From Polynucleobacter sp. 86C-FISCH (GTDB lineage Bacteria; Pseudomonadota; Gammaproteobacteria; Burkholderiales; Burkholderiaceae), in the NCBI RefSeq assembly GCF_018882415.1, contig NZ_JACVOL010000001.1, positions 1,837,531 through 1,901,530 of the forward strand: DNA of 64,000 nucleotides, written 5' to 3'. Below, piece after piece: positions 10,578 to 19,915 of this stretch. Position 1 is the stretch's first letter; every line of letters begins with the position of its first letter. The translations under genes were made by a program, and so were the position numbers. The notes below the pieces were generated by a model. The model was not told the origin of the DNA, made no database searches, and saw only the letters and a list, made by a program, of their open reading frames with translations.

Positions 10578-11101
10578 AAGTCTGATCCTGTTTTAGGGTT
10601 TTGGTTTTGCCCGTTATGGCCTAGTAACGCCCCCATCATGGTGTAAAGCGCTGCACCTGACATTGATACGGCAAATATTCCTGAGAAGGAGATGATGATA
10701 GGAAGAATGCGCCATTGTTCAGTTAGCTTGTAATCGCCATAACCAACGGTTGTATACATTTCTCCAGCAAAGTAGAAAGTTTGAGGATTGGTTGGGAAAA
10801 CCTTTAAGGCGACGCAAATATATGCCCAAATAATAATTTCAGCAAAATGAATGGAAATCACCAAAAGAATGGCGATGAAATAAGAAAGGAAGCTGGCGCC
10901 AAAGATTCGACGTCTAGACATGAAGTTATCAATTGCATGAAATGCTCCCGCAATCCCCAGAACGGCAACAGCATGAACCGCCAACATTAGGCATGCACAA
11001 ACAACGACGACCCAGATCTGACCATTGCCCATATCGGCATTAATCTCACCAAAGAGAGTGGAAAAGCTAGGTAGGTCAGTGTTATGAAATAGGCTAAACA
11101 T
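10574..11101 (-). CDS. Potassium-channel-like protein (Ion_trans_2 type)
   Basis: A 175-residue inner-membrane protein with hydrophobic segments at about residues 28-52, 66-92 and 127-152. Before the last one is a pore loop whose selectivity filter reads TTVGYGDY, the potassium-channel signature. No cytoplasmic RCK/TrkA-N nucleotide-binding domain is present, so it is a minimal channel. It probably works as a tetramer. The last four bases overlap the stop of the convergent DUF3108-type gene through a CTAG palindrome that serves as TAG on both strands. Confidence 0.88.
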   Translation of the reverse strand: MFSLFHNTDLPSFSTLFGEINADMGNGQIWVVVVCACLMLAVHAVAVLGIAGAFHAIDNFMSRRRIFGASFLSYFIAILLVISIHFAEIIIWAYICVALKVFPTNPQTFYFAGEMYTTVGYGDYKLTEQWRILPIIISFSGIFAVSMSGAALYTMMGALLGHNGQNQNPKTGSDF

Positions 11102-11170
11102 AGTTGTTGTTAGTGTGAAGGATTACAGAAATATCTTATTTGACATAATAATGATTATACGCAAATATTA

Positions 11171-11881
11171 TTATTGGGTCTTAAGAGATTCAACACCTTT
11201 AGGCCACTTATAAGGCTGCTTATAAAGCTTTTGCCAGCGCGATAACAAGCCTTCTGCAATCCATGGTTTCTCATAAATAACGGCTATATCAATTGCGCTA
11301 AGACCTTGAGAATTTCTCAATTGCAAGTCTGCACCCTTATCAAGCAATAGCTTTACCAAGACCTCATTGCCTGATTGGACAGCCATCATTAATGGCGTTG
11401 TATTTCCTTGGCTTAAAGAGTCTATAGCGGCTCCATTGGCAATAAGAAACTGAGCGACGTCAAGATGACCTCTAGCACACGCATAATGCAATGGAGTCCA
11501 GCCAACATGGTCAATCTGAGCTTTGCGCTGCAAAACAAGGCTCTTTACGACTGGTAAATCACCATTTATAGATGCAATCATTAAAGGTGTTTCCCCAGAC
11601 TTATTCGAGAGATCTACGTCTGTAGCCTTATTAGCAATTAACAGATTAATAACGTCTGTAGACTTATCCTTAATGGCTAAATTGAGCATCGGTTCGCCCT
11701 TGGGGTCGGTTGTATTTGGGCTAATGCCTTTTGAAATCAAGCTTTTGGCTGTGGCTACATCGTTAAACTTGGCCGCCTTTGCAAATTCTGCAATTTGATC
11801 ATCTGTTTGGGCGTGTACAGCCCCAAAAAACAATGTGGAAGTGATAAAAAAAGTAGCATAAATATTAAACTTTAATCTCAT
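11171..11881 (-). CDS. Exported ankyrin-repeat protein
   Basis: A 236-residue protein with a signal peptide (residues 1-24, ending AVHAQ) followed by about five ankyrin repeats between residues 30 and 215. Typical units are GWTPLHYACARGHLDVAQFL and NTTPLMMAVQSGNEVLVKLL. Periplasmic ankyrin proteins bind partners rather than catalyse; no partner is evident. It lies two bases downstream of tatD and ends the mltG-tmk-holB-tatD minus-strand block. A resemblance to ankyrin proteins that accompany catalases in other bacteria has no support here, since no catalase is nearby. Confidence 0.93.
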   Translation of the reverse strand: MRLKFNIYATFFITSTLFFGAVHAQTDDQIAEFAKAAKFNDVATAKSLISKGISPNTTDPKGEPMLNLAIKDKSTDVINLLIANKATDVDLSNKSGETPLMIASINGDLPVVKSLVLQRKAQIDHVGWTPLHYACARGHLDVAQFLIANGAAIDSLSQGNTTPLMMAVQSGNEVLVKLLLDKGADLQLRNSQGLSAIDIAVIYEKPWIAEGLLSRWQKLYKQPYKWPKGVESLKTQ

Positions 11882-11883
11882 AA

Positions 11884-12669
11884 TTACGATCTATCTATCT
11901 GAAAACAATCATAAAAATTACTTGAAGTCTGGTTTGCCAATACTTCAATAGGCACCCCCTTTAAATCCGCGATAAATTCACCAACCTTAGAGACCCAGGC
12001 AGGCTCATTCGTCTTGCCGCGATATGGAATTGGCGCTAAATAAGGTGAGTCTGTCTCAATGAGCATTCTCTCAAGAGGAACTTGCTTACATGTTTCTTGC
12101 AGATCTTTGGCACTTTTGAAGGTCACAATTCCTGAGAAGGAGATGTAAAAACCCATCTCCATTGCAGCCTTCGCCACTTCATAGGACTCTGTAAAACAGT
12201 GCATTACCCCACCGATTCTCTGAGCACCCTCTTCTTTGAGGATTTTGATAGTGTCCTCAGAAGCTGAGCGGGTATGAATAATCAAAGGCTTTTTAGATGC
12301 AATTGATGCCCTTATATGCGTCCGAAAGCGGTCACGCTGCCATTCCATGGATTCATAGCTGCGCTCTCCCATGCGATAGTAGTCAAGGCCAGTTTCACCA
12401 ATGGCAACTATCTTTGGGTACTTTAAAGCTGTATCCACTAAAAATTCCAAGCTTGGCTCAGGCGTATCCTCGTAATCTGGGTGCACACCAACGGATGCAT
12501 AAAGATGTGGATGATCCTGGGCTAGCTTTAATACATTTGGAAAATCAGGAAGATCTACGGATACGCACAAAGCATGAATAACTTTGGCCGACTGCATATT
12601 GGCCAGAACTTCTGGCAATCGCGTTTGAAATTCTGGGAAATCGAGGTGGCAGTGGGAGTCAATAAACAT
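11884..12669 (-). CDS. tatD: TatD-family metal-dependent DNase
   Basis: A 261-residue TIM-barrel amidohydrolase-type nuclease. Metal-binding residues are seen in FIDSHCHLDF at the N-terminus, GETGLDYY, IIHTRSA, MHCFTES and ETDSPYLAP. TatD-type enzymes degrade DNA ends and have been linked to DNA quality control. It sits 30 bases downstream of holB, the usual order in proteobacteria (mltG, tmk, holB, tatD), so it is probably the last housekeeping gene of that operon. Paralogues (YcfH, YjjV) cannot be told apart with certainty by eye; the operon context favours the YcfH type. Confidence 0.94.
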   Translation of the reverse strand: MFIDSHCHLDFPEFQTRLPEVLANMQSAKVIHALCVSVDLPDFPNVLKLAQDHPHLYASVGVHPDYEDTPEPSLEFLVDTALKYPKIVAIGETGLDYYRMGERSYESMEWQRDRFRTHIRASIASKKPLIIHTRSASEDTIKILKEEGAQRIGGVMHCFTESYEVAKAAMEMGFYISFSGIVTFKSAKDLQETCKQVPLERMLIETDSPYLAPIPYRGKTNEPAWVSKVGEFIADLKGVPIEVLANQTSSNFYDCFQIDRS

Positions 12670-12699
12670 AGCGCCTATTTTAGTCCGCCCTAGAACAAT

Positions 12700-13821
12700 T
12701 TAAGGTCCAAATATCTGCTGATATTGAGAAAGGAGCGACTCTAGTTGAATTTTATTTGCAAGGGGGTGATTCTCATGTCGACGCGCCTGTACAAGAGATT
12801 TCCAAAAGTTATGCAACCTTTGAACATTGGCCAGTTTGGACAGGCCTTGAAGCACGACTAAATGCTTGGGGTAATAACGAGGCTCTCCACCCTGCGCCAC
12901 AGACTGCAGATCAGAAACCCAACGTTGCATACTAGCTAAAAGGAAGCCATATTGCGCCTTATGTGTTTTTTCGGCCGCATCCAGCCAGTTAAGTCTAGCT
13001 CCCTGGGCCATGGACTGGAGTAGATAGCGGGAGGCTTGGATTGATATTGTTAGCTCATCCTTATCGTCTTTATTGTGTCTCGCAATAAGGGAGCTCAGAA
13101 CCGAATATGGCGCCCCACCCTGCTCGTCATAGATAGTCTCGACATCTGCATCAGCCGCCTTCAACCCTGCGATTACATTGAGTTGTGTTTTTAGCCAGGA
13201 AATGCCTTGCTCCCGATTTGGCCGCGGGGCTGTTAAGAGGCGGCAACGAGAACGAATGGTTGGCAATACACGATCCACTCGATCGGCAAGTAATATAAAA
13301 ATAGTATTCTTTGGCGGCTCTTCCAAAGACTTCAGCAATGTATTGGCGGAATCGGAGCGAAGCATTTCAAGTGGATAAATTAATATCACGCGATTTCCGC
13401 CGCGATGCGAGCCAATGGACAAATTCTCAATCGCATGTCGCGTTTCTTCAATCGAGATATTTTTCTTCTCTTTCTTTTCGCTTGATTCACTATCATCATC
13501 ACGCGCAGCCTTGCCTCTCTTGGGCGTATCCTCGCCCTCATAGTCAGCATGCGGCAAGAGTTTGCGATGGGTCTCGGGAACGAGAGAAATAAAGTCTGGG
13601 TGATTGCCAGTGTCAAACCAATGACAGGCTTCACAGTGATTACATGGTTTTACAGATTGATCATTGTTTTCGCAAAGTAGTGCTTTAGCTAGCTCAATCG
13701 AAAAAGCGAACTTGCCAATGCCGGACTGGCCATGGAGCAAGATAGAATTGGGGAATTGATTAAAGTCCAGACCCTCCCAAAGAGGCTGAAGCCAAGGCGC
13801 TATTTGAGTCTTATGATTCAC
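12700..13821 (-). CDS. holB: DNA polymerase III delta-prime subunit
   Basis: Clamp-loader subunit of the replicative polymerase. The 373-residue protein has the P-loop-like LLHGQSGIGKFAF, the zinc-binding Cys cluster CNHCEACHWF, the SRC-type motif IRSRCRLL and the LEEPPKNT helix. Between roughly residues 95 and 127 there is a low-complexity, highly charged insertion rich in Lys, Glu, Asp and Ser that most homologues lack or have shorter. The gene abuts tmk directly (stop of tmk at 13822, start of holB at 13821), so translation is probably coupled. Confidence 0.94.
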   Translation of the reverse strand: MNHKTQIAPWLQPLWEGLDFNQFPNSILLHGQSGIGKFAFSIELAKALLCENNDQSVKPCNHCEACHWFDTGNHPDFISLVPETHRKLLPHADYEGEDTPKRGKAARDDDSESSEKKEKKNISIEETRHAIENLSIGSHRGGNRVILIYPLEMLRSDSANTLLKSLEEPPKNTIFILLADRVDRVLPTIRSRCRLLTAPRPNREQGISWLKTQLNVIAGLKAADADVETIYDEQGGAPYSVLSSLIARHNKDDKDELTISIQASRYLLQSMAQGARLNWLDAAEKTHKAQYGFLLASMQRWVSDLQSVAQGGEPRYYPKHLVVLQGLSKLANVQRLHNFWKSLVQARRHENHPLANKIQLESLLSQYQQIFGP

Positions 13822-14460
13822 TTAAATAGCAATCTGAATCTGTTTTAAACCATTCCAAATTGCTTCAGGCGTTTGTGTTGCATCCACCAGATGAAAGCGC
13901 TTGGAGTCTTCCTTTGCTCGGCGTAGATATTCTTGACGAACTCTTTCAAAAAAAGATAAGTCCATTTTTTCAAATTTATCTGGTGCGCGAGCTTTTGAGC
14001 GGCGAGCCTCGGCAACCTCACCCGGTAAATCAAACAAAATAGTTAAGTTGGGCTGCAGGAGTGAGCCGTCAGGTTGACCTTGAACCCAGCGCTCTAATGT
14101 GTTCAATTTTTCTAAACTCAATCCACGACCACCGCCTTGATATGCAAAGCTGGCATCGGTAAAGCGATCGGATATTACTATCTTGCCCGCTGCAAGAGCT
14201 GGCTCGATGACTTGAGCAAGATGCTCACGACGCGCCGCAAACATGAGCAAAGCCTCCGTCTCTAAATTCATTGGAGCATCTAAAAGCAAGTTACGAAGCT
14301 GCTCACCTAAAGCAGTCCCCCCAGGCTCACGCGTCATCACTACCTCTTTATCAGGATAACGTTCTTGCATCAAATTTCGAAAAGCATCGACATGCGTACT
14401 CTTGCCTGCCCCATCGATTCCTTCGAAGCTGATGAAATATCCTGTATGCGTTGATGTCAT
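13822..14460 (-). CDS. tmk: Thymidylate kinase
   Basis: Phosphorylates dTMP to dTDP. The 212 residues show the P-loop [11 protein letters not shown], the TREPGGT motif, [16 protein letters not shown] and the lid region [11 protein letters not shown]. The length is normal. It lies 11 bases after mltG and abuts holB, the conserved arrangement, and has no unusual features. Confidence 0.96.
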   Translation of the reverse strand: MTSTHTGYFISFEGIDGAGKSTHVDAFRNLMQERYPDKEVVMTREPGGTALGEQLRNLLLDAPMNLETEALLMFAARREHLAQVIEPALAAGKIVISDRFTDASFAYQGGGRGLSLEKLNTLERWVQGQPDGSLLQPNLTILFDLPGEVAEARRSKARAPDKFEKMDLSFFERVRQEYLRRAKEDSKRFHLVDATQTPEAIWNGLKQIQIAI

Positions 14461-14471
14461 ATGAAGTGAAT

Positions 14472-15512
14472 TTAGTTACTGTTATTTTTAGGCATTATCT
14501 TGCGTTGATATCGATCAACCGCAGCTTCATGCTCTTTTAAGTTTTGTGAAAAATGACTACTTCCATCCCCTTTAGCAACAAAGAATAAAACATTGCTTTT
14601 TGCAGGGTGTGCTGCGGCCAGAATTGACTCTTTGCTAGGCATGGCGATAGGGGTTGGAGGCAGACCTTTATGCATATAGGTATTGTAGGGAGTGTCTCTA
14701 CGTAAATCCGCTTTCTTTAAATTTCCGTCAAATTTAGGCCCTATTCCATAGATAACCGTAGGATCAGTTTGAAGTGGCATCCCTTTATTAAGTCGGTTGA
14801 TAAAGACAGCCGAAACTAGATTCCTATCGCTTAGACGGCCAGTTTCTTTCTCTACGATTGATGCCAATATCAATAGCTCATAAGGTGTTTTAAGAGGCAA
14901 TCCCGACTCTTTTTGCTCCCAGATTTGCATAAGCTGTTTTTGCATAGCTTGCGCTGCTCGACGATAAATATTGAGATCAAGCTCGTCTGGATCAAAAACA
15001 TATGTATCGGGTAGAAAAAGACCCTCATCGCTTGGATAGTTCAAATTTAACTGTTGGAGCAGCTCCTTATTGCTCATACCCTTGGTTCGATGGATCATTG
15101 CCGACTGCGAATCCATTAAAGCTCTCAATTGCCAAATCGTCATTCCAGGGATAATGGCAACTGCTTCTCTAACGCGATCACCGCGGGCAATTTGAAAAAG
15201 CACTTTTCCAAGGCTCGCACCGTTTGGTAATAAATATGTTCCCGGTTTTAGCTTAGAGGCAAGAAATAAGCTTCTAGCGCCTAAATGCAGGGCAACTGAA
15301 TTAATAGCCAATCCTTGCGCGCCTAACTGATCAGAAATGCTTGTTAACCCAGAATTGGGGTTAATCTTCACTCTATAACTAGAGCCATCAACAGTATTTG
15401 ACTGATTAGGGACAACTGGGAATAAAAAAATAGTCCCATAAAGAAGGCCCAATAGAACCGCAGCGAGGGTAAGCCATTTTTTAAGATCTCGGTATGAGGG
15501 CCTTCTCTTCAT
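14472..15512 (-). CDS. mltG: Endolytic murein transglycosylase MltG
   Basis: Inner-membrane enzyme that cleaves nascent peptidoglycan strands and so sets their length. I choose the start MKRRPSYRD at 15512 (346 residues) because GAGGGG lies seven bases before it; an in-frame ATG at 15545 lacks a good ribosome binding site. There is one N-terminal membrane segment (about residues 15-36), then a LysM-like part and the YceG domain with ASIVEKETG (catalytic Glu), [18 protein letters not shown] and [14 protein letters not shown]. First gene of the mltG-tmk-holB-tatD block, divergent from ygfZ. Confidence 0.94.
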   Translation of the reverse strand: MKRRPSYRDLKKWLTLAAVLLGLLYGTIFLFPVVPNQSNTVDGSSYRVKINPNSGLTSISDQLGAQGLAINSVALHLGARSLFLASKLKPGTYLLPNGASLGKVLFQIARGDRVREAVAIIPGMTIWQLRALMDSQSAMIHRTKGMSNKELLQQLNLNYPSDEGLFLPDTYVFDPDELDLNIYRRAAQAMQKQLMQIWEQKESGLPLKTPYELLILASIVEKETGRLSDRNLVSAVFINRLNKGMPLQTDPTVIYGIGPKFDGNLKKADLRRDTPYNTYMHKGLPPTPIAMPSKESILAAAHPAKSNVLFFVAKGDGSSHFSQNLKEHEAAVDRYQRKIMPKNNSN

Positions 15513-15565
15513 AAAAAAGCCCCTCTTCTGAATTTTTCTACTCATCAGGCTATGATAAAAGGGTC

Positions 15566-16573
15566 ATGACATATTCCGCCCAAATCCAGCAAAACTGGCT
15601 AGAAAACAGCCCATCCCTACCCTGCAACCTGACTCAGTGGGGTCTTATCTTAGTAGAGGGCTCTGATGCTGCAAGCTTTTTGCAAAATCAATTAACAAAC
15701 TCTGTCTTGGGGCTCAACCGAACACTACCGGGATCAATAGCTCAGGACTACTCAGGAAGTCGTCTCGTAGGTTATTGCAATCCAAAGGGTCGTTTGTTGG
15801 CAAGTGCTTGGCTTGGCTTATTTCCATCTACACCTGATGGAGAAGACCGATTTGCTTTATTTATCTCAAGAGATATTGCGGCAAGCACTGCTAAACGTTT
15901 GTCTATGTATGTTCTGCGTTCAAAAGTCAAAGTAACTGATCTTTCTGCAAGCTGGTCAGTTGCAGGTCTTTATGGTCCTGCTGAAATCACAAATACCGTG
16001 AACTTGATTGATCAGTGTCTAGCGCTAAAGCTGCCGGATGTTCTAGTTGGGTCTCATTCGGTTACACGTCTTTTGTTGGCATATTCGAATCAAGCCAATA
16101 TTGTTGTCCCAGACTCCGAGGAATCATTGCTCTCGTGGAATGAGCTTGAAGTATTAAGTGCTATTCCACGTATTGTTGAGGCTACGCAAGAGCAGTTTGT
16201 ACCGCAAATGATTAATTTTGAATCCGTCGCCGGCGTAGACTTTAAAAAAGGCTGTTATCCAGGACAAGAAATTGTTGCGCGCAGTCAATATCGTGGCGCA
16301 ATTAAGCGAAGACTTCAGCTGGCGCACGTAATTGCTTCAGAGCAGGATGAACAATATGCATTGCCTGGTTCTGAACTTTTTCACAGCAATGACCCTGGAC
16401 AGCCAGCTGGAATGGTTGTTTTATCAACCAAGCACCCCGCCGATTCTGGGCGCATAGATCTGCAAATTGAGTGCAAGCTAGAAGCGCTTGAGGGTGGTGA
16501 AATTCATCTAGGTAGCGCTACTGGACCTGTGTTAAAAATAGATTCATTGCCATATCCTTTGATAGAAATTTAA
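15566..16573 (+). CDS. ygfZ: YgfZ/GcvT-family folate-binding protein
   Basis: A tetrahydrofolate-binding protein that helps the assembly or repair of iron-sulfur proteins. The 335-residue protein carries the diagnostic KGCYPGQEIVARSQYRG (family motif K-G-C-Y-x-G-Q-E) at about residues 230-247 and a GcvT-like fold pattern from the N-terminus on. It is divergent from mltG across 53 bases and precedes an NRDE protein by nine bases. Length and motif are regular. Confidence 0.94.
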   Translation: MTYSAQIQQNWLENSPSLPCNLTQWGLILVEGSDAASFLQNQLTNSVLGLNRTLPGSIAQDYSGSRLVGYCNPKGRLLASAWLGLFPSTPDGEDRFALFISRDIAASTAKRLSMYVLRSKVKVTDLSASWSVAGLYGPAEITNTVNLIDQCLALKLPDVLVGSHSVTRLLLAYSNQANIVVPDSEESLLSWNELEVLSAIPRIVEATQEQFVPQMINFESVAGVDFKKGCYPGQEIVARSQYRGAIKRRLQLAHVIASEQDEQYALPGSELFHSNDPGQPAGMVVLSTKHPADSGRIDLQIECKLEALEGGEIHLGSATGPVLKIDSLPYPLIEI

Positions 16574-16582
16574 TTCTTTTTT

Positions 16583-17440
16583 ATGTGCCTCATTCTTTTC
16601 GCATGGAACTCTCATCCAGACTACTCTCTGGTGGTTGCGGCCAACCGCGATGAGTTTTATGAGAGGGATACAGAGGGTGTTTCTTGGTGGCCAGAACACC
16701 CACACGTTCTTGCAGGGAGAGATCGTGCAGATGTTGTGGGGAGTCCAGGGACCTGGCTCGGCTTTACTAAGACAGGTAAATTCGCCGCCTTAACCAATGT
16801 AAGGGCTCCAAGCGAAAAAAATCCAGATGCTAGAACTCGTGGCGAACTGTCATTAATGTATTTGACCAGCAACGATCGCCCAACAGAATTTGTTCAAGGA
16901 AATTCAAAACGATTTTCACAATACAACGGCTTTAATTTGCTCATGGCTGATCTTAGCGATCCAGCAAAAGCAGAAATGCATTGGGTTAGTAATCGAATGA
17001 TGATGGGTCAAAACGTTCGTCCCCGTAAAGTATTTCCGCCTCAACCCCTCGAGCCAGGAGTCTACGGACTATCCAATGCAATGCTTGATACACCTTGGCC
17101 CAAGGTAAATCATCGCGTTGCGGCATTTGCCCAGACATTGGCAATGGACCAGGGCAGCCTCAAGAATGCAGATCAGTATTTAAAACTGTTGGCTGACACC
17201 CGTCATGCAAGCGATCATGAGCTCCCTAATACAGGTGTTAGTAAGGAATGGGAAAAAGCACTCTCCCCTGCTTTTATTAAAACGCCTGCTTACGGAACGC
17301 GCTCCAGCACCGTTCTTAGAATAAGAAAAGATGGTCAGTTTGAATTAGTCGAGCGCCGCTTTGATTCATCTGGAACGGTTGGGCATGACGTTGTGACGGG
17401 AGCGCTTAGCTCGTCCTCTGACTCTAATTTATCTGTATAG
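16583..17440 (+). CDS. NRDE (TANGO2-like) family protein
   Basis: A 285-residue protein opening with MCLILFAW and the family-defining VVAANRDEFYER, plus GRD, GTWLGFTKTGKFAALTNVR and a C-terminal YGTRSSTVLRI. The N-terminal Cys2 and NRDE resemble an Ntn-hydrolase-like core. The family is widespread from bacteria to human TANGO2, with a suggested role in haem trafficking or lipid/acyl-CoA metabolism, but the biochemical function here is unknown. It may be co-transcribed with ygfZ. Confidence 0.92.
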   Translation: MCLILFAWNSHPDYSLVVAANRDEFYERDTEGVSWWPEHPHVLAGRDRADVVGSPGTWLGFTKTGKFAALTNVRAPSEKNPDARTRGELSLMYLTSNDRPTEFVQGNSKRFSQYNGFNLLMADLSDPAKAEMHWVSNRMMMGQNVRPRKVFPPQPLEPGVYGLSNAMLDTPWPKVNHRVAAFAQTLAMDQGSLKNADQYLKLLADTRHASDHELPNTGVSKEWEKALSPAFIKTPAYGTRSSTVLRIRKDGQFELVERRFDSSGTVGHDVVTGALSSSSDSNLSV

Positions 17441-17442
17441 CG

Positions 17443-17925
17443 TTAGTCATAGCGACCATCGTCGTTCACAACACGTGCACCATCGGCATTACGAGTTGCC
17501 AAGCGCTTTAAAAACTTAAATGTCCCGGTGGCCATGCAACATATTTCACCTTGATCGTTATAGAGCTTGGCTTCACAGAAAGCCATAGTTGCAGTTCTTC
17601 GAACTGTATCCGCTTTAACACGCAACACCCCAGTTGCGGCCTGCATGAAATTATTCTTCATTTCAATGGTGACAACACTGCGGTCGCCGGGATCACCAGA
17701 GCGAGCGGCAACTGCCATAGCCACATCCATTAACGTTAACAATACGCCGCCATGGGCTACTTCCCAGGTATTGTTATGTTCAGGCTTAAGGGCCAGCAAA
17801 ATCTCCCCTTTACCCATTTCTGCGCTTAGGCAGCGAACCCCAAGGAGCTTTAAAAAAGGAACATTTAATTCTTCCCCTAGATTGGCCAGTTGGGTCTGTG
17901 GATTGATTTGGACTTGTTTATTCAT
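17443..17925 (-). CDS. PaaI-type hotdog-fold thioesterase
   Basis: A 160-residue single-domain hotdog protein. The catalytic region is seen as NTWEVAHGGVLLTLMDVAMAVAA (HGG motif with the following Asp), followed by SVVTIEMKNNFM and the strand pattern of the 4HBT/PaaI group. It probably hydrolyses acyl- or aryl-CoA thioesters; the substrate cannot be read from sequence. It is convergent with the NRDE gene with only two bases between the stops. Confidence 0.88.
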   Translation of the reverse strand: MNKQVQINPQTQLANLGEELNVPFLKLLGVRCLSAEMGKGEILLALKPEHNNTWEVAHGGVLLTLMDVAMAVAARSGDPGDRSVVTIEMKNNFMQAATGVLRVKADTVRRTATMAFCEAKLYNDQGEICCMATGTFKFLKRLATRNADGARVVNDDGRYD

Positions 17926-17979
17926 TGAATAATTTTAGAGGCATGTACGTGTTTTGGTAAATCCCCCTAGAATAAGCCC

Positions 17980-19446
17980 ATGGCCTTTATATTTAGTGGC
18001 GATGACGTTTGCCAAGCAACCACACCAACACCAATACCAGCACCCTACTGGGTTGCATTTTCACCTTCATCGGCTAACCTCATTGGTATCGCATTGGATG
18101 AAAGTGGTCTACCAGTGGACAAGGAATGGCTAGGGGTTTTGTCTGGAAACCAATTAAATACTAGCGATCGCAATTTCTCGAATCCAATAGCAACCGTCTA
18201 TAGTGGCCACCAATTTGGCTTATGGGCCGGACAGTTGGGTGATGGCCGAGCAATTTTATTGGGTGATATTGCCGATCAAGAGTTGCAACTCAAAGGCGCT
18301 GGTATTACTCGTTTTTCACGAATGGGTGATGGGCGAGCAGTAATTCGATCTTCAATCAGAGAGTTTCTATGTAGTGAAGCAATGTCTGCACTAGGCATTC
18401 CGACCACAAGAGCTCTATCAATCGTTGGATCCGATTTGCCAGTTAGAAGAGAGACCGTGGAAACAGCCGCAGTTTGCGCGCGACTTGCCCCTAGCTTTTT
18501 AAGAATTGGCCACTTTGAGCACTTTGCTTCGCTAGATGATGTTGATCGCTTGAGGGAGTTTGCGGATTATTTAATTCAATACCACTACCCTGATTCTCAA
18601 AATGCCGATGAGCCTTATTTAAGCCTCTTTCAAGAAATCTGCGCTCGCAATGCTAGGCTTGTAGCCCAGTGGCAAGCCGTTGGTTTTTGTCATGGCGTAC
18701 TTAATAGCGATAACATCAGCATCCTTGGCCTAACTATGGACTATGGACCATTCGGATTCTTGGATCAATTTCAGATTGATCATATTTGCAATCATAGTGA
18801 TCAAGGTGGAAGATATGCATATCATCGCCAACCTCAGATCATGCACTGGAATATGGCATGCCTTGCCAGCGCAATGATTCCTTTAATGGCGGATAAATCT
18901 GATGAAGCTTTGGCGCAAGATCAGTTGCGATCTGCTCTCGAACAGTTTCCAGTGATATATGCCCAGACATGGCAATCCTTATTTCGCAAAAAGCTTGGAT
19001 TTACCACTTCTCAGGAAGGGGATATAGCTCTTATTGAGAGGTTATTGCAGGCCATGCATGATTCGAAAGTAGATTTCACCAACTTCTTTCGAAGTCTCGG
19101 CAGGCTGAGGATCGGTGAAGCAATTTCACAAAACTCATTGAGAGATGAATTTATAGATAGAGAATCAATTGATCAGTGGTTCAGCGACTATGTAGAGCGA
19201 TTAAAAGTTGAATCTTGTCCCGATGAGGTTCGACAGGACGCAATGAATCAAATAAATCCAAAATACATACTGCGAAATCATTTGGCTCAGACTGCAATTG
19301 AAAAGGCTCAAGAAAAAGATTTTTCAGAGGTCGCCAAGCTTCTCCAAATTTTGAGTAAACCCTTTGATGAGCAGTCAGAATATGAATCGTACTCTATGGC
19401 CCCACCTCCTAATGCACAGGCAGTAGAAGTAAGCTGCTCATCCTAA
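17980..19446 (+). CDS. selO: SelO-type protein adenylyltransferase
   Basis: A pseudokinase-fold enzyme that transfers AMP to protein side chains and is linked to the oxidative stress response. The 488 residues show the family core YSGHQFGLWAGQLGDGRAI, LQLKGAGITRFSRMGDGRAV, the catalytic loop HGVLNSDNISILGLTMDYG and the FGFLDQF segment. The C-terminus ends in SCSS, with Cys where animal SelO has selenocysteine. A methionine sulfoxide reductase gene follows within about 30 bases, which fits a redox-related role. The start ATG at 17980 fits the N-terminus of family members. Confidence 0.96.
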   Translation: MAFIFSGDDVCQATTPTPIPAPYWVAFSPSSANLIGIALDESGLPVDKEWLGVLSGNQLNTSDRNFSNPIATVYSGHQFGLWAGQLGDGRAILLGDIADQELQLKGAGITRFSRMGDGRAVIRSSIREFLCSEAMSALGIPTTRALSIVGSDLPVRRETVETAAVCARLAPSFLRIGHFEHFASLDDVDRLREFADYLIQYHYPDSQNADEPYLSLFQEICARNARLVAQWQAVGFCHGVLNSDNISILGLTMDYGPFGFLDQFQIDHICNHSDQGGRYAYHRQPQIMHWNMACLASAMIPLMADKSDEALAQDQLRSALEQFPVIYAQTWQSLFRKKLGFTTSQEGDIALIERLLQAMHDSKVDFTNFFRSLGRLRIGEAISQNSLRDEFIDRESIDQWFSDYVERLKVESCPDEVRQDAMNQINPKYILRNHLAQTAIEKAQEKDFSEVAKLLQILSKPFDEQSEYESYSMAPPPNAQAVEVSCSS

Positions 19447-19478
19447 ATTGAATCCAATACATCCACTCTGGATTGAAA

Positions 19479-19892
19479 ATGAAAAAAACTGACCAAGAAT
19501 ATAAGCAATCACTTAGTGACATTGAGTATCGAGTGACTCGTGAAGCGGCAACCGAAAGACCATTTACCGGGAAGTATTGGGATCACTGGGATAAAGGCCG
19601 CTATAAATGTGTCTGCTGCGATACGCCACTTTTTTTATCAGAAACTAAGTTTGATGCCGGCTGCGGTTGGCCTAGCTATAACGCCCCGGAAGCTGCCTCC
19701 TCCATCAAGGAAATTCGGGATACCAGCCATGGCATGATTCGCACCGAGGTCCGCTGTGCTCATTGCGATGCTCATTTGGGTCACGTATTTGAAGATGGGC
19801 CTATGCCAACTGGCTTGCGCTATTGCATCAACTCAGCTTCTTTAAGTTTTGAGCCAAATTCCAATGCAATTCCGGTAAAGACGGACAAGTAA
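19479..19892 (+). CDS. msrB: Methionine-R-sulfoxide reductase B
   Basis: Reduces the R epimer of methionine sulfoxide in proteins. I use ATG 19479 (137 residues); a TTG two codons upstream is possible. Zinc ligands appear as CVCC and CAHC, the substrate region as DAGCGWPSY, and the catalytic Cys in RYCINSASL near the C-terminus. No signal peptide is seen, so it is cytosolic. The position between selO and yciB forms a small cluster with redox and envelope genes. Confidence 0.95.
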   Translation: MKKTDQEYKQSLSDIEYRVTREAATERPFTGKYWDHWDKGRYKCVCCDTPLFLSETKFDAGCGWPSYNAPEAASSIKEIRDTSHGMIRTEVRCAHCDAHLGHVFEDGPMPTGLRYCINSASLSFEPNSNAIPVKTDK

Positions 19893-19915
19893 CTAAATAC
19901 CGGGATAATCTATCT

